Source: Selaginella moellendorffii (taxonomy: Eukaryota; Streptophyta; Lycopodiopsida; Selaginellales; Selaginellaceae). Taken from it: a stretch of DNA of 28,885 nucleotides. Below the pieces are notes generated by a model. It was not told where the DNA came from. It searched no databases and worked only from the letters and a program-made list of their open reading frames with translations. Positions within the stretch are counted from its first letter, which is position 1. The number at the start of each line of letters is the position of its first letter. The stretch covers positions 1 to 28,885 of the forward strand of contig NW_003314264.1 in the NCBI RefSeq assembly GCF_000143415.4, in the 5' to 3' direction. A program made the position numbers and the translations under genes. This document shows positions 1 to 10,589 of the stretch, piece after piece.

Positions 1-299
1 TTGGTTGGAATGGATGTCTGACCATCTAAGACATTAGTTTGGCTCCCACTGAGCTATGTTGCTCTTTGTTCTGCGTTTGGGTTGGGTCTAAGCCCAAGCT
101 CCATGCTGCTCTAGTCAATGGGGTACTCTCTTCCTCACATTAGGCCACCGGTATGCCAAAATTATACCAAATACTGTTTGACACCATTTTGTGTGCAGGT
201 GCTAGATATAGGGAGCTGGTGCTCGTGGGATTGTATTGGACCCTTGTTTCGTACTGTAACAGGCTTGGAGTTTGGCTCCAAATTTAGGTGCACTATATT
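1..299 (+). mobile_element. Candidate 3' part of an LTR (5' end outside window)
   Basis: This stretch lies immediately upstream of a tRNA-Met-type primer binding site, so by position it should be the right-hand part of a long terminal repeat. No second copy is recognisable in the window and the 5' edge is not visible. The exact LTR end is uncertain; a CA dinucleotide near 291 followed by a short A/T spacer is one possibility. The assignment is an inference from the primer site, not from a repeat pair. Confidence 0.4.
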
Positions 300-311
300 T
301 GGTATCAGAGC
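300..311 (+). other. Primer binding site matching initiator tRNA-Met
   Basis: The 12 bases TGGTATCAGAGC are the classic plant LTR-retrotransposon primer binding site, complementary to the 3' end of initiator methionine tRNA. Reverse transcription of the minus strand would start here. The site fixes the element as plus-strand and places the 5' LTR to its left and gag to its right. Confidence 0.75.
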
Positions 312-470
312 GATTATTTTAGCAATTTCTATCCAACTTTTGTTCGATTTTCTGACTCAAGTTGCATACATAGAGACTTTTCTAGTAGATCCAAAGTGAC
401 CTGTGTAGGATTAGTTGGATTGCACCATTCTGTAAGATCGTTGTATGCATGTTCAGTTATTGATAGAGAC

Positions 471-662
471 ATGGATGCAATTAGTGAGATGGTGAAAAAG
501 AATCGTGTTGATGACACTAAAACCTCTAGATGGGCAAATCAAGAAGAGGAAACTCCTGTTAGAGATGCTACAGAAGAGGCTGAGGCTGAGTCAAAAGAGG
601 AAGAGCTAGATGCTGCGGCACTACAGCATATGGCTCAAGAAGTTGAGATCAAGAATTTGTGA
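471..662 (+). pseudogene. Truncated gag-like ORF of the LTR retrotransposon
   Basis: An ATG 160 bases after the primer site opens a 63-codon frame rich in Glu, Lys and Arg that ends at a TGA at 660-662. After the stop the same frame continues with a strongly basic and acidic, coiled-coil-like stretch to about 760, then a CxxC pair near 751-762, so the stop looks like a nonsense mutation rather than a true end. No capsid, protease or polymerase sequence follows, so the element is deleted. The position after the primer site supports gag; the family cannot be assigned from so little sequence. Confidence 0.45.
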
Positions 663-763
663 AGGGAAGTTCACAAATTGAAGAAGGAAAACAAAAAGAG
701 GAAGAAAGAAGCTGAGGCAGTTAAACTAGCTAAACCGAACCTGGGTAGGTGTAGCGCATGTGA

Positions 764-960
764 TCATAAGATGAGATTTGGATATACTGTCACCGTGGAT
801 CCTTGGAACCTTAGGGGATAAATGGGGATAAAATAGCCACTAAGGGCTCTCTCATCAAGCAATTGCCCCTTTTCTAGTTGGTTTAAGGGGAGAGAGATAG
901 GGTGTGCTACAGTAGGTTTTGAGCTTATAAGCTCATGAGTTGAGCTCATGACTTCTCAAA
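764..960. repeat. Possible diverged copy of a segment also found at 14,600-14,740
   Basis: The pyrimidine-run plus TTGG plus GGTTTAAGGGG arrangement near 861-886, followed by GAGCTTATAAG near 920, resembles CCCCTTTTCCAATTGGTTAAGGG at about 14,620-14,643 and GAGCTTACAA near 14,722 inside the insertion that splits the gypsy pol. The match is short and interrupted, so this is a tentative family link. An almost palindromic stretch (GAGCTTATAAGCTC, then TGAGTTGAGCTCATGA) lies at 920-950. Confidence 0.25.
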
Positions 961-2125
961 CACAAGGAAAACATTTGTATATTCTGAATTAACATCTTTT
1001 CATTTTTCAAATTTTGATTTAATCTATATTTCCAAGTAAATTTGACCAATAAAATACAAATATAAATATAAATCTGAACACTAAAAGCAATCTAGAAACA
1101 CTTCTCAAGCTCTACAATTGTAAGGCTTGCCTGATGGATGCGATGGTCGACCTTAAGATCTTGGTTTAGTTCCTACATAAAAATATAATAGATGTGCTTG
1201 TAGGCTAAATATACCTTTCCCCTATTTCCCCCTCTGTGTAAAATCTAGACAGGTACAAGATGGATTATTTGCAAATTCTGATAATGTAACTTGTACCCTT
1301 TGACGACTCAGTCACAACAATAAACTCTTTAACCATAGCACTGATGTAGTTTATCCTTGTGATTGTGCATTTCAGTGCCTTTGCCAGCTTGATCTTCTCT
1401 TATGCACCTTTTGAAATGGAAGACCTATATTGTATAGCCCCTATATTATACAGCCTTCCCATTTTTAGCTGGTCATGTATGCCAGTCTAGTGTTGGTAGC
1501 TTGACATCACTCTTTATGACATGATGACACACTGAAAAAGGGCTCAAAGCTTGGAATTAGTTCCTCACCCAAAGGATTGCCACAATTTTTTGAATGATGC
1601 TGCTTGCTGTACAAAAAATAAGATACTCTCTTCATGAGAGTATACACATGACCAAACGACTTGGTAATTTCACATCAAAGAATTAGGTGCTTTTGAACTG
1701 TATATTCTCTCATCGCTGCCTGGTTTCTAAAACTCTCAGTGGCAGATGGCACAGCACTGGCTAGATAGGCAAGAAGAGGAAAGGTATGTGCCTGAATTGA
1801 CAGATAATTTATTTGCTAAGCTTTGAAAACCTCACACAAATCCTGAACAAAAATCCATTTCCAGATAGCATTGGAAGATTTTAGAAGACTGATGTAAACA
1901 AAAAATCATAAAAGGAGACAAACTCAACCTCTGATGGCAAAAGATATGATGACTTCACACAAATCGAATTTCATTTCAGGCTATTCAATTTCTTGATTCT
2001 GATGTCCATTTATTCACCTACATTATCTTTTCTGTTGCATCTGAATGTTTGAACTGGCAGGAGTTACCAAATATGGCAAAAAATTGAAAATAAAGACAAC
2101 CTTTTATTCTTTAGACACGTTTCTT
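961..2125. other. Unassigned, no gene recognised
   Basis: The stretch is AT-rich and has frequent stops in all frames. A 26-codon frame beginning at the ATG near 1,745 reads like ordinary protein sequence (charged, few low-complexity residues), but it is isolated and matches no family I know. No tRNA, no promoter-like element and no repeat pair was seen. Confidence 0.5.
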
Positions 2126-2204
2126 CACCACTATTCATGCAGCTCAAGCAAGAAGCTTTCATGTTGTATCTCCTGAGGACGTGATCAAACCACTACCCAG
2201 GATT
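2126..2204 (+). repeat. Direct repeat, copy 1
   Basis: This copy begins CACCACTATT, continues through GCAAGAAGCTTTC and CTCCTGAGGAC, and ends CCACTACCCAGGATT. It matches 2,396-2,459 in the same orientation, with a 9-base block (GTGATCAAA) present here and absent from the second copy. The two copies start 270 bp apart. No coding or transposon assignment is possible. Confidence 0.75.
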
Positions 2205-2395
2205 AAAGTGATTGAAGTTCTTCAAAGTCAAAGTAGTTTGTGAAGTATGGGTCTTGTGAGATCAGAGCCAACAGTAAAACTCTCCATCAATGGTAAACTA
2301 TACCTTAACGAGCTGACAGAGTCTCTGCAGAATACCTGGGAGGAGAAAAGTTTTGCTTTGGACAAGCAGCAATGCCTCAAGTAAGCAAAAAGCAT

Positions 2396-2459
2396 CACCA
2401 CTATTGGCTCAGGCAAGAAGCTTTCCTCTTGCATCTCCTGAGGACCACTACCCAGGATT
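2396..2459 (+). repeat. Direct repeat, copy 2
   Basis: Shorter partner of the repeat at 2,126-2,204. It shares the CACCACTATT start, the GCAAGAAGCTTTC core, the CTCCTGAGGAC block and the CCACTACCCAGGATT end. Short indels separate the copies, so the duplication is not recent. Confidence 0.75.
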
Positions 2460-4830
2460 CTCATTGCCTACCATGAATCCTTCAAATTAAACTTTTGCAA
2501 AATTGTAAAATAGTCTCAAAAGTAAATCTCAGAAATAGAATAGAGTCCTTAAAACGACTTCCACAAAGCAAATCTTCTCAAATCTAAAACCATGTTATCA
2601 TTAGTATAATGTTCAAATCAAATAAATTTGATTTGTCATGTATTGTCCAGAAAAACAAGAAATAACACCTTGGAATGCCACAATAATATTCCTCTGCTGT
2701 TATGTTGAGGCTGTCAATAATTACTAGGACCTACTATGTTCTTGGTGGAACAAGATTGTCCCTGAATCCTCCATAACTATTTGTGCCACTGTAATTTTTA
2801 GCTCACCCTGTTGGTGATGAATCATCTCTCTAGCAGCCCTAAGGCATGAGAGGCAGTAGTTCAATAAAATTTTCATTCCAAAGATCCAGCAGCATAATTT
2901 AGCAACACATTTAGCACAACATTGACAAAATTCAATTCTGTTTATAAATTTTGTAGCAAGAGTGAATGCACAATTTTTTGTATTGAATTAAACTCAACAT
3001 TCCCGATCAAGTGTCTGATTATCAAAGTTAACAAGAATTGCCAAATTAATGATGAAATTTCGATGTTAGTGTTCTCGAAGTTCAAACATGAGCCATTTTT
3101 TAAAGTTGGCAATGACTTATTACAATTTTATATGCTTGACAGGTGTGGATGTCTACTCCAAAGAAAAAGTCACATCCTGCCATGCTCACAAACTTGTGCT
3201 CACAGATTGCTCTCCATATATATCAGCCTCTCACACTTATTCGATGTAGATTGGACATTCAAGCACACCATGTCCACTGGGGCACAAGCTATTACTTCAG
3301 AGTTAATAGTTTGGTATGCCAAAGTTTGGTTTTGTTTCTAAGTTTCTCAATTGTCTTACAAGGTCACCGTTACATTCTTGCTTGCCTGCTTTAAGGGTTT
3401 TTTGTTTTGATAACTCACCCATTTGTGCACTATTTTGACGGAAATATTAGACAGGAAGTTGTGTCCATGCTTGCTATGAAGCATTTTTTTTTCAAACAAG
3501 TCTTGCACCCCAGCAAGAATGATTGTGATCCACCTAAACAACAGCTCTTTGAAGAGCTCATAAAATTGTAGGTTGAAACAAGGAAAAAAACATGAAGTGA
3601 AAGAGATTATAAGCAGTTAACTGAATTTTTGTTGATTCTCCTCACTCCCAAGCAGATCACAACCATCATCATCACCAAGAACCAGCCATGTGCGTGCTAC
3701 TTCATGTCTATGGTGCCATACATGTCTGTGCATCCCCTACATCACCACCACCACCGCTGCTGTGCTCGAGTACATCGCCTGCAACATGAAATCCTTCGCA
3801 TTTGCAACACCCAATACTCTGATCCAACCATTCTTCAATGACACAAGCTACACAACTAAATTCTCTGGGAGCTTGCAGAGCCTAGCATCTTTGCAGACAA
3901 GATCAACATCCCACAAAGCGTGGACAAGGAGTGACAAGTGTGATCTCAAGTGCTTGCCTCATAGTTGTGGTCCTCTCTGGAGCTATGATCTGGTGGCTGC
4001 TCAAATGAAACAACCAAAGTCTATGACTTCCAGGTCAGTTTGCTTAAATATGCATCCAAAGCTCATCAAATTGCCACCACCCAGGTTGTAAGCTCAGCTG
4101 ACGTTGGCATAGATCGTTGGTCCTTGGAGCTCGCCATTAATAGTGATAATGTTCTTTGTTCTTCCCAGCCACCTCACTAGCTTCTCATCACAGTAATGAA
4201 CACTGGCAAGATGTTGATCCATTGGTGCTGAGCAGTCTCAAAATTTCCAAAACATTCTATGATCTAATGCTCTTTCACAAGTATGGAATCTGGCAATTTA
4301 GGAATCCCTGGTTCAATGGCCCGGCTATGTCACACAGTGTCCTCTCAAGCGAGGCTAATAGTTCCTCTACAACTTCACCATGGATTCACACATGTGAACT
4401 CTCTTTTGGAATGCACACACATCATGTGGCTTCGAGCTACTATCTATGGAGACATTGACAGCCCACCATGAACAAAATGAAGGGCATTGTGGATCCCAGG
4501 GACTGCTTCAGTTGCAAAGGGATCCTTGGAGGAAACTCTACCAGGTAATATAATTGAGAATTGATTAGTCTTGATATGTTGTGTTTTGCAGTCTTGCTCT
4601 AGCCTTAGAGACTTGCACTTTGACTTGGCTGTGGAAAGTTTTGGTGACAGTGTAGGTAGTGTAGCAAAATTGGTCTGCAATTCTGAGCTATATGCCTGGT
4701 GTTTACCGTTGCATAGCTAAATCACGTAGTTTTTTATTCTGTTCACTTATGTTACTAATCAAGTGGCACGACAGGGTGCTGGAAAGACATCTCTAAATTA
4801 TGCACTGATGGGCCAGGGTGGTGGCATTAG
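2460..4830. other. Unassigned region, no gene recognised
   Basis: Short frames are present (for example around 3,690-4,091 and 4,156-4,458), but none carries a domain I recognise and the frame is repeatedly broken. Parts of 3,880-4,470 read like degenerate coding sequence split over several frames, including a hydrophobic stretch near 3,960-4,000. A decayed gene or retro-element is possible but unproven. Short CAT/CAC runs occur at 3,664-3,678 and 3,740-3,756. Confidence 0.4.
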
Positions 4831-6069
4831 CATAATTTTTAACCTAAATCACTTTTCATAGAACAGTATTTTTAATATTTGAAAATTTAATTTCTATGAA
4901 ATTTCATTCCTGTTATTCTAAGTTTTACTTTCTCAAATATTTTGTTTGTTCATCATTTAATTTTTGTAGTAGTTATCTTAAATATTATAATTTACAAAAT
5001 GTGTTACATACTCTTGATTTATTGGTAAATTATATTCTGGTTAGAAAGGTTTTACACGTGTATTAATATTTTTAATTTATAAAATATCTTATATAAAAAT
5101 TTAAGAAAATATTTTTTCTATCTTTACCATTGTATTTTTCTCATAAATGTGACATATAATTTTTATTCTATTTTAAAAATATTAACTTTTTCTTATAAAA
5201 TACTTAGTTTACCATTTGAACTAACAGGATATTTTCCTTATGCTTAGGTATGGATTGATATAAAACAATATTGAAACAAAAGATGAAGCTCATGTAAAGC
5301 TTTATACAAACCTGTACTGATGCTTTATAATAAAATTATGCATTCATGCCCAATATATGACATGTTATCTAATATAGTATAAGCTATGTCATACATATAA
5401 AAAGTTCAAATCCAGTTCTTATTAATATCCTAGTTATATGAAGATTTCAAAGAAAAAAAAATATTAGCTATTAGCTCAAAGAATAACATTAAAATTTTAA
5501 ATTATAACATTACAGTTTTAGTAGCAATAAGTTTGATAAAAATTATATTAGATTAAAAATATTTATAAAAATTTATTTTAAAATTATTGTGGCATTTTAA
5601 GGTAAGAATAGATATTTAAGAGTACATTACAAATGTTTTTTATATATACTAGATCAATAAACCAATTAAACCTAAATCAAATAGTCATATTTGAAAATAG
5701 TAGAATAAGAAATGAGAAAAAATTATGATTTTAGGTGTATTGTTAGTGAGAGTAATTTCAAAGAACAAAAAATAATATTTTATTATCTTGTACATAATAT
5801 TAGTTTACTTTAGTTAATATTTCTAATGGAAATTTTTAAAGTGATTGAAAAGTTAAATTAATCAATACAAGTTTATATTATGGATTACAATGATAAATTA
5901 AACTATATATAAAAAATAATTTAATTTATGTATAGAATTAAGTATGGTTTTAATCCATAGTCTCTTTTAATAAAATAACATATATAAAACACAAACCCAA
6001 AAAATGAATACCATATTTTTTAAGTTATTAACTTGGATGGATCATTAGTAAGTTGTAGTTAAAATTATA
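4830..6069. other. AT-rich island without genes
   Basis: About 1.2 kb is made almost wholly of A and T runs, with no open frame of note and no repeat pair seen. It is sharply more AT-rich than both flanks. Its right edge coincides with the CTAG and hairpin of a Helitron-like terminus on the minus strand, so the island would be flanking sequence to that element. It may be a scaffold-attachment-like or degraded transposon region, but the sequence does not show which. Confidence 0.6.
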
Positions 6070-6096
6070 CTAGCAGGGATCCCAGCTCCGCTGGAA
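6070..6096 (-). mobile_element. Helitron-like 3' terminus
   Basis: Read on the minus strand there is a hairpin, CCAGC GGA GCTGG (6,094-6,082), an 8-base spacer, then CTAG (6,073-6,070) followed by a T. A short GC-rich hairpin close to a terminal CTRR with insertion before T is the standard 3' end of a Helitron, a rolling-circle transposon. The body would run to higher coordinates with its TC start somewhere to the right; I could not fix that 5' end. No Rep/helicase coding sequence is visible, so it would be non-autonomous. Confidence 0.42.
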
Positions 6097-6990
6097 AAAA
6101 GTAAAGAATGTTTTCAATATGAAAAAATGCAATCATACATACTTTGGGTTAGAACAACACATTTAAAAAAAATAAAATAATAGAACAATGACTTATGATG
6201 TTCGTCACTGCACAGAAACTTTGTAAGTGCAAAATGCAGCTTCAGCACTTGCATCCACTCTAGCCATGTCAAAGAGGGGAAGAAATTATTGGCAAAGATC
6301 CTGGGATTATCCTTTTCTAAGTTTGGTAGTTGACAATTTGTCAAAAAAGAATGGGAGAGTCTCTCTTTGCATTCTCCCCACCACCAGTAAGTCTTTTAGC
6401 AATTCAATGAGCTCTTCATTAGTCTTTGCAACTAAGTTGATTAAGAATACCTTCAAAACCAAGAGAAAGAGTATACATCTATAAGTTCAATTACCAGATT
6501 CTGGCAACCAGCTCTGGACTCTCAAGAATCTAGAAAAAAAAAAAACTTCACTTACTTCTGTTGTCACTACTCCTGTAAAGGGTCATAGTCTAAACTCCAA
6601 TCATGAAATTAAGAAGTTCTTTGATGCAACTTGTCTGATCAGAAAACATTAGAAGAGGATTGTTATGGCCCAAGTGTTGTCGAAGTTGGGTGGCTCAGAA
6701 AGGTTGCACAAGTCACTTAGTTCCGGAGGTAGATCCTCTTGTTATATGGCACCACAAACACAATGGTCATCTGGATGCTTGTCTTACTCTTTGCATTTTT
6801 TTTGAACAATGCTTCAAGGTACAACTGGAGAAATTTGCTAGAGATGCTCATCTTATACATATTATATGTTATGTAAATCTGTCTATTCTTTAATTCTTTT
6901 AAAGGCATCTCGTTCGTTCTCACTCATCACGTACTATTGATGACGGAAGTGAGGCATGGGAGGCCACTATGTGTAGCTCCAAGACATGTG
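6097..6990. other. No recognisable gene; possible interior of a non-autonomous Helitron
   Basis: This stretch lies just inside the Helitron-like terminus. The longest plus-strand frame (6,227-6,484, 85 codons) has no domain I can identify and overlaps an equally long antisense frame. An A run of 12 lies near 6,534-6,545. No TC-type 5' terminus was identified with confidence. Confidence 0.35.
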
Positions 6991-6999
6991 TCATACTAA

Positions 7000-8740
7000 C
7001 CTTCCCTAAGTTGCATAAGTGTTAAGTGGTGTTTGGTGTCACAAGGGCATTAAATAAGGCCTAAGGGACTAAGTCCCTAGTGAATGATGGATAGAAGGTG
7101 CCATTCAAACATCCAAAGTTGTAGAGACAGGAAGAATCTGTCTACTTGATTTGGACAAAGCAAAAAATAGAATTTTGGCAAGGATAGTGATGGGTATATA
7201 AAGGCCCATAAGTAGCAATGGTAATCCCGGTGTGTGGGATTATAAGGTGAGCTTGCGCAGATTAAGGAACCACTCCCTAAACTATCAGGTAGGTTCATCC
7301 CTATGAATACTTGCTAAGGCATGGTAGAATGTGCAAAGCTATCCTCCTAATCTGGAAGAGAATAACCAAAGGAAACATATGAGGCCAAAAGGCAAGTAGT
7401 ATTGAGATGGTACTGAACCATAGAAATCGAAGAGCATAACCAACAGTGGTTATGCAAGTTGAGAGTGGAGAATCAAGAGGGTGCTCGAGGATGTTGTTAC
7501 TATCAACCATGGTTCCATAGAGAGTCTAAAATGTGGAATTATCCATGTTAGACCATATAGTGAGTAGAGAGCTTGCAAAGGAGAAGCCTTAGCAAACTAA
7601 GGAACAGAGTTCCTTGAAAGTTCCTGAAGACAATTCTAGGTAAATAAGTACTTGGCCGGAAGGGCTGGCTTGGGCACACCGCCAAGTGTGGGGGATGCCC
7701 CCGGGGTTATCGTCAACAATTTAAAAGGGTCTAGAAGACCTAGTTTCTATTGGTAGACCTCTTAAGGGGTTAAGATGAGATCACTAGATGATCTTGTAGC
7801 TAAACAAGGACAAGGTTTTTGTTTAGGTTAAGAAATACGATTTCTAATTCAAAGTGTTGATTTGAACTATTGATAATGGTGTAGCTTGGTCAAGGTGACC
7901 AAGTGGGAAAGACACCTAAAAGGAAATCAGTTGTGCCAATACGATGGTATAGTAAATCCAAAAAAGTAGCCTCTAGGAGTAACCTATGGGAGGGTTGCAA
8001 AGCCTGTAGCAGAAAATGCTAAAGAGACCTACTAGGGGTGAGCACCCTTTGGACTTAGCAAAGTAGAGCCTTTGCCATGGAGCCAAAAGGATACTTCGAG
8101 AATGGAGGTAGTGATCCTATATTACTCAGTGTAACAATCAACAGATAAAAGCAAAAGACTAGTGGCCAAGTATGGGCCAAGGAGTTCATTAGAAGGAATC
8201 CAAATGGCAAAGTTAGGCATGGAACACTAAGGTGTTAGATGTTAACAGATTGTGAGAAAGGAAGTGTGCTTCCAAAGATGGATTCCCAAATGCTTCAAGT
8301 TGGCAAAGGTGAAAGCTTCAAGGGGGGGAGCGGCAAAGTAGCCAAATGATAGGGCCGTGGACAGTGCTAGCATAAATTACGATAGTTGGAACTTAGTGTC
8401 AAAGGTGACACAAAATAGAAAGGAGGATGATGGTGCCCTCAAGTGAAGAAGTTCCTAGGATGAGGAAGTGAAGTTGCACAATATGTGCAATGAAAGGTGT
8501 CAGAGACACCAAAGAAATTGACTTTGAGAAGTCAAAATTAAAAGTTCCAAGGTGAACTAGTTATGTCAATAGAAGTTGAGACTACTCGAGAATGAGTACT
8601 GGAATTGAGTTAGAGAAGGTGTCTCTAATGAGTTTAGCGAAAATTGAACCACTAAAAGGGAGCAAACCACCCCAGGTGGTCAAATGAGTCTCTATGTTGG
8701 AGAGACTATGCTCCGTAAAGGATGGACAAGGCATGGTGAA
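7000..8740. other. Noncoding repeat-derived region
   Basis: The sequence is more GC-rich than the flanking AT island, has stops throughout, and runs without a break into the duplicated 0.69-kb unit at 8,741. A GGGGG-ATG-CCCCC hairpin followed by CCCCGGGG lies at 7,690-7,706. The texture (no frames, many short G/A-rich runs) suggests a large noncoding retro-element internal region. I see no protein-coding motif. Confidence 0.4.
7195..7204 (+). promoter_or_regulatory. Candidate TATA box in a repeat-derived region
   Basis: The motif TATATAAAGG stands in a more GC-rich setting about 180 bp after a possible LTR-like start (TGTTAAGTGG near 7,022). A near-perfect inverted repeat, AGGGACTAAGTCCCT, lies between them at about 7,064-7,078. 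This would suit a retrotransposon promoter, but no matching second LTR was found. Confidence 0.3.
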
Positions 8741-9433
8741 GGCCCAGGAAGGCCGTGCCCAAGTGTTGGGTGATAGGATATCCACTGGGAAGTCCAAGAC
8801 TAGAGTGAATAAGAACTGATAAGCGGGGTAACTTGGTGAAGTGTTCAAGAGCTGGCTCTAGTTCCCCCGAGAGATCGACTGGCCGATGCTCCCAATCCAA
8901 GTGTGGGTGGCACTACCTACTTGGATACTAGGCGTGGCTCAATGGAACCTCGCTCTAAGCCCATGGCTAGAGCACCCAAAGGCAGAAGGCAGGGAGAGTA
9001 CCCAGGAGGCCCATGTAGGGCCACGGTGTTTCGAAATGTTGTCCCAAAGTCTTAGACTATGGAAAGGAAGAAGAGTAGCCCTTTGGTGTAGTGACCAAGG
9101 ACATAGTCATACGGTGAGGAAGTCCCAAAAGACTATGGGACTTAGTGGTCGGGCCTGTGGGCCTTGATTTAGTGGCAATGTTGGCAAACACAGCCATGGA
9201 CAGAAAGGGACTTGGTGAGGACAGAAAAGGAGATATTGGAAAAAGCTATCCCCATGTTTGCGGGCATCCTAAGGATGCTAAGGAGTGGATCTAGGATGAC
9301 CACTCATGGATAGAAGGCCCAGTCTTGGAGAGACAGGGTTGCAATGCAGGTGGTGTTGGACCACCGATGTGACCAAGGTGAATGGGTATGGCCTAGCGTA
9401 ATAGGCTGGTATGTTGGTGGTACCTTGGGTGTC
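8741..9433 (+). repeat. 0.69-kb direct repeat X, copy 1
   Basis: Copy 1 starts GGCCCAGGAAGGCC and ends at GGGTGTCGG, where the first minisatellite begins. It aligns along its length with 10,590-11,287; the copies begin 1,849 bp apart. Differences are mostly transitions, with small indels. An ATG at 8,886 opens 93 codons, also open in copy 2, but the differences between copies mostly change the residue, so this does not look like a protein under constraint. Confidence 0.8.
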
Positions 9434-9708
9434 GGAGATGGAGTTTGAGATGGAGTCTGAGATGGACCTGAGATGGAGTCTGAGATGGACCTGAGATGGA
9501 GTCCAAGATGGACCCGAGATGGAGTCCAAGATGGACCCGAGATGGAGTCCAAGATGGACCCGAGATGGAGTCCAAGAAGGACCCAAGACAGAGTCCAACG
9601 TCGAGATCAAGACCCAGACTGGGACCAAGACTGAGACCGAGGCCGAGGCCAAGGCCGAGTCCGAGTCCGAGTCCGAGTCCAAGTCCGAGTTCAAGTGTGA
9701 GTCTAAGA
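9434..9708 (+). repeat. GAG-rich minisatellite 1 (23-bp and 6-bp units)
   Basis: Between about 9,434 and 9,600 the array consists of 23-bp units of the type GAGTCCAAGATGGACCCGAG plus ATG, starting for example at 9,499, 9,522 and 9,545. It then degrades into 6-bp GAGTCC and GAGACC steps up to 9,708. Because the unit rarely contains a stop, several frames on both strands stay open and yield artificial low-complexity peptides. Confidence 0.85.
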
Positions 9709-9835
9709 GGGTGAAAGCCTAAAGTGTTTATCTCCCAGACCCTGGGGGGTTTGGTGAGCTCCAAAATTACAGTAGAGGGAGGACTCCAGTGGAGCCAGTT
9801 TGGCCAGGAAAGGCCAGTTTGGCCTAGGAAGGCTA
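9709..9835 (+). repeat. Module Y, copy 1 of the composite repeat
   Basis: This begins GGGTGAAAGCC, contains CCCAGACCCTGGGGGG and a doubled GGCCAGTTTGGCC segment, and matches 10,476-10,605 closely. It always follows a minisatellite in this window, which suggests that minisatellite and Y moved or were duplicated together. Confidence 0.75.
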
Positions 9836-10065
9836 TTGTGAGACACAAAATCCCTAGGCCCCAAAGTGGAGCTGGAAAGGGTGCCACGTGGTAGTGGCTG
9901 AAGCGAGAGCCAAACGAGCGTAACACGTTTGGACCAAAAGCTCCGACTTGAAAAGTCAAGAGCGGGAGTGGAACTCCCAACGAAGTGCTCGAGGAACGAG
10001 CACAAAGCGAGCAAAAAGCGAGGCTCCAAAAAGAGACCCAAAAGGACCAACACATGACACGTGGA
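9836..10065 (+). repeat. Module Z, CpG-rich copy with two CACGTG motifs
   Basis: The module begins TGTGAGACACAAAATCCC. Reverse-complement copies occur at about 11,805-12,035 and 23,945-24,142. It contains CACGTG near 9,890 and again near 10,057, the core of the plant G-box. Starting with TG and being dispersed in both orientations, it could be part of an LTR or a non-autonomous element; its ends are not proven. This copy keeps many CpG sites that are TpG or CpA in the others, so it is the least decayed. Confidence 0.7.
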
Positions 10066-10475
10066 AGTGTCCGAGATGGACTCGAGTTGGAGTCTGAAGT
10101 GGAGTCCGAGATGGACTCGAGTTGGAGTCCGAAGTGGAGTCCGAGATGGACCCGAGTTGGAGTCCGAAGTGGAGTCCGAGATGGACCCGAGTTGGAGTCC
10201 GAAGTGGAGTCCGAGGTGGACCCGAGATGGACCCGAAATGGAGTCCGAGATGGACCCAAGATGGAGTCCGAGATGGACCCGAGATGGAGTCTGAGATGGA
10301 GTCCGAAGTCGAGACCGAGACCGGGACCGAGACCGAGAACGAGACCGAGACTGAGATCGGGACCGAGAATGAGACCGAGGCCGAGGCCGAGACCGAGCCC
10401 GAGCCCGAGTCTGAGTCCGAGTCCGAGTCCGAGTCCGAGTCCGAGTCTGAGTCCGAGTCCGAGTTCGAGTCTGAG
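10066..10475 (+). repeat. GAG-rich minisatellite 2 (35-, 23- and 6-bp units)
   Basis: From about 10,066 to 10,235 the unit is 35 bp, made of a 12-bp GAGTCCGAAGTG step plus a 23-bp step like that of minisatellite 1. It then changes to 23-bp units and finally to a long run of GAGACC, GAGCCC and GAGTCC hexamers up to about 10,475. Long frames arise on both strands, including one of 451 codons on the minus strand across 9,393-10,748; they are a by-product of the stop-poor repeat. Confidence 0.85.
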
Positions 10476-10589
10476 AGGGTGAAAGCCCAAAGCGTTCGTC
10501 TCCCAGACCCTGGGGGGTTTGGTGAGCTCCAAAAGTATAGTAGGGGGGAGGACTGCAGTGGAGCCAGTTTGGCCAGGAAAGGCCAGTTT
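10476..10589 (+). repeat. Module Y, copy 2 of the composite repeat
   Basis: Near-identical partner of 9,709-9,835, again starting GGGTGAAAGCC directly after a minisatellite. The terminal GGCCCAGGAAGGCC is shared with the start of repeat X, so the boundary with X copy 2 is soft. Confidence 0.75.

Noticed and set aside
3755-3785. Histone H2A-like AAVLEY stretch
   Set aside because: Only about eight residues resemble H2A; upstream and downstream conserved H2A blocks are absent in any frame, so chance is likelier.
4790-4800. TCTCTAAATTA as a plus-strand Helitron 5' end pairing with 6,070
   Set aside because: The hairpin lies on the wrong side of the CTAG for a plus-strand element ending at 6,073, so the two cannot belong to one Helitron.
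8886-9167. 93-codon frame in repeat X, also open (110 codons) from the equivalent ATG at 10,734
   Set aside because: Roughly 20 of 92 shared residues differ and most nucleotide differences change the residue, which is not the pattern of a constrained protein. No domain is recognised.
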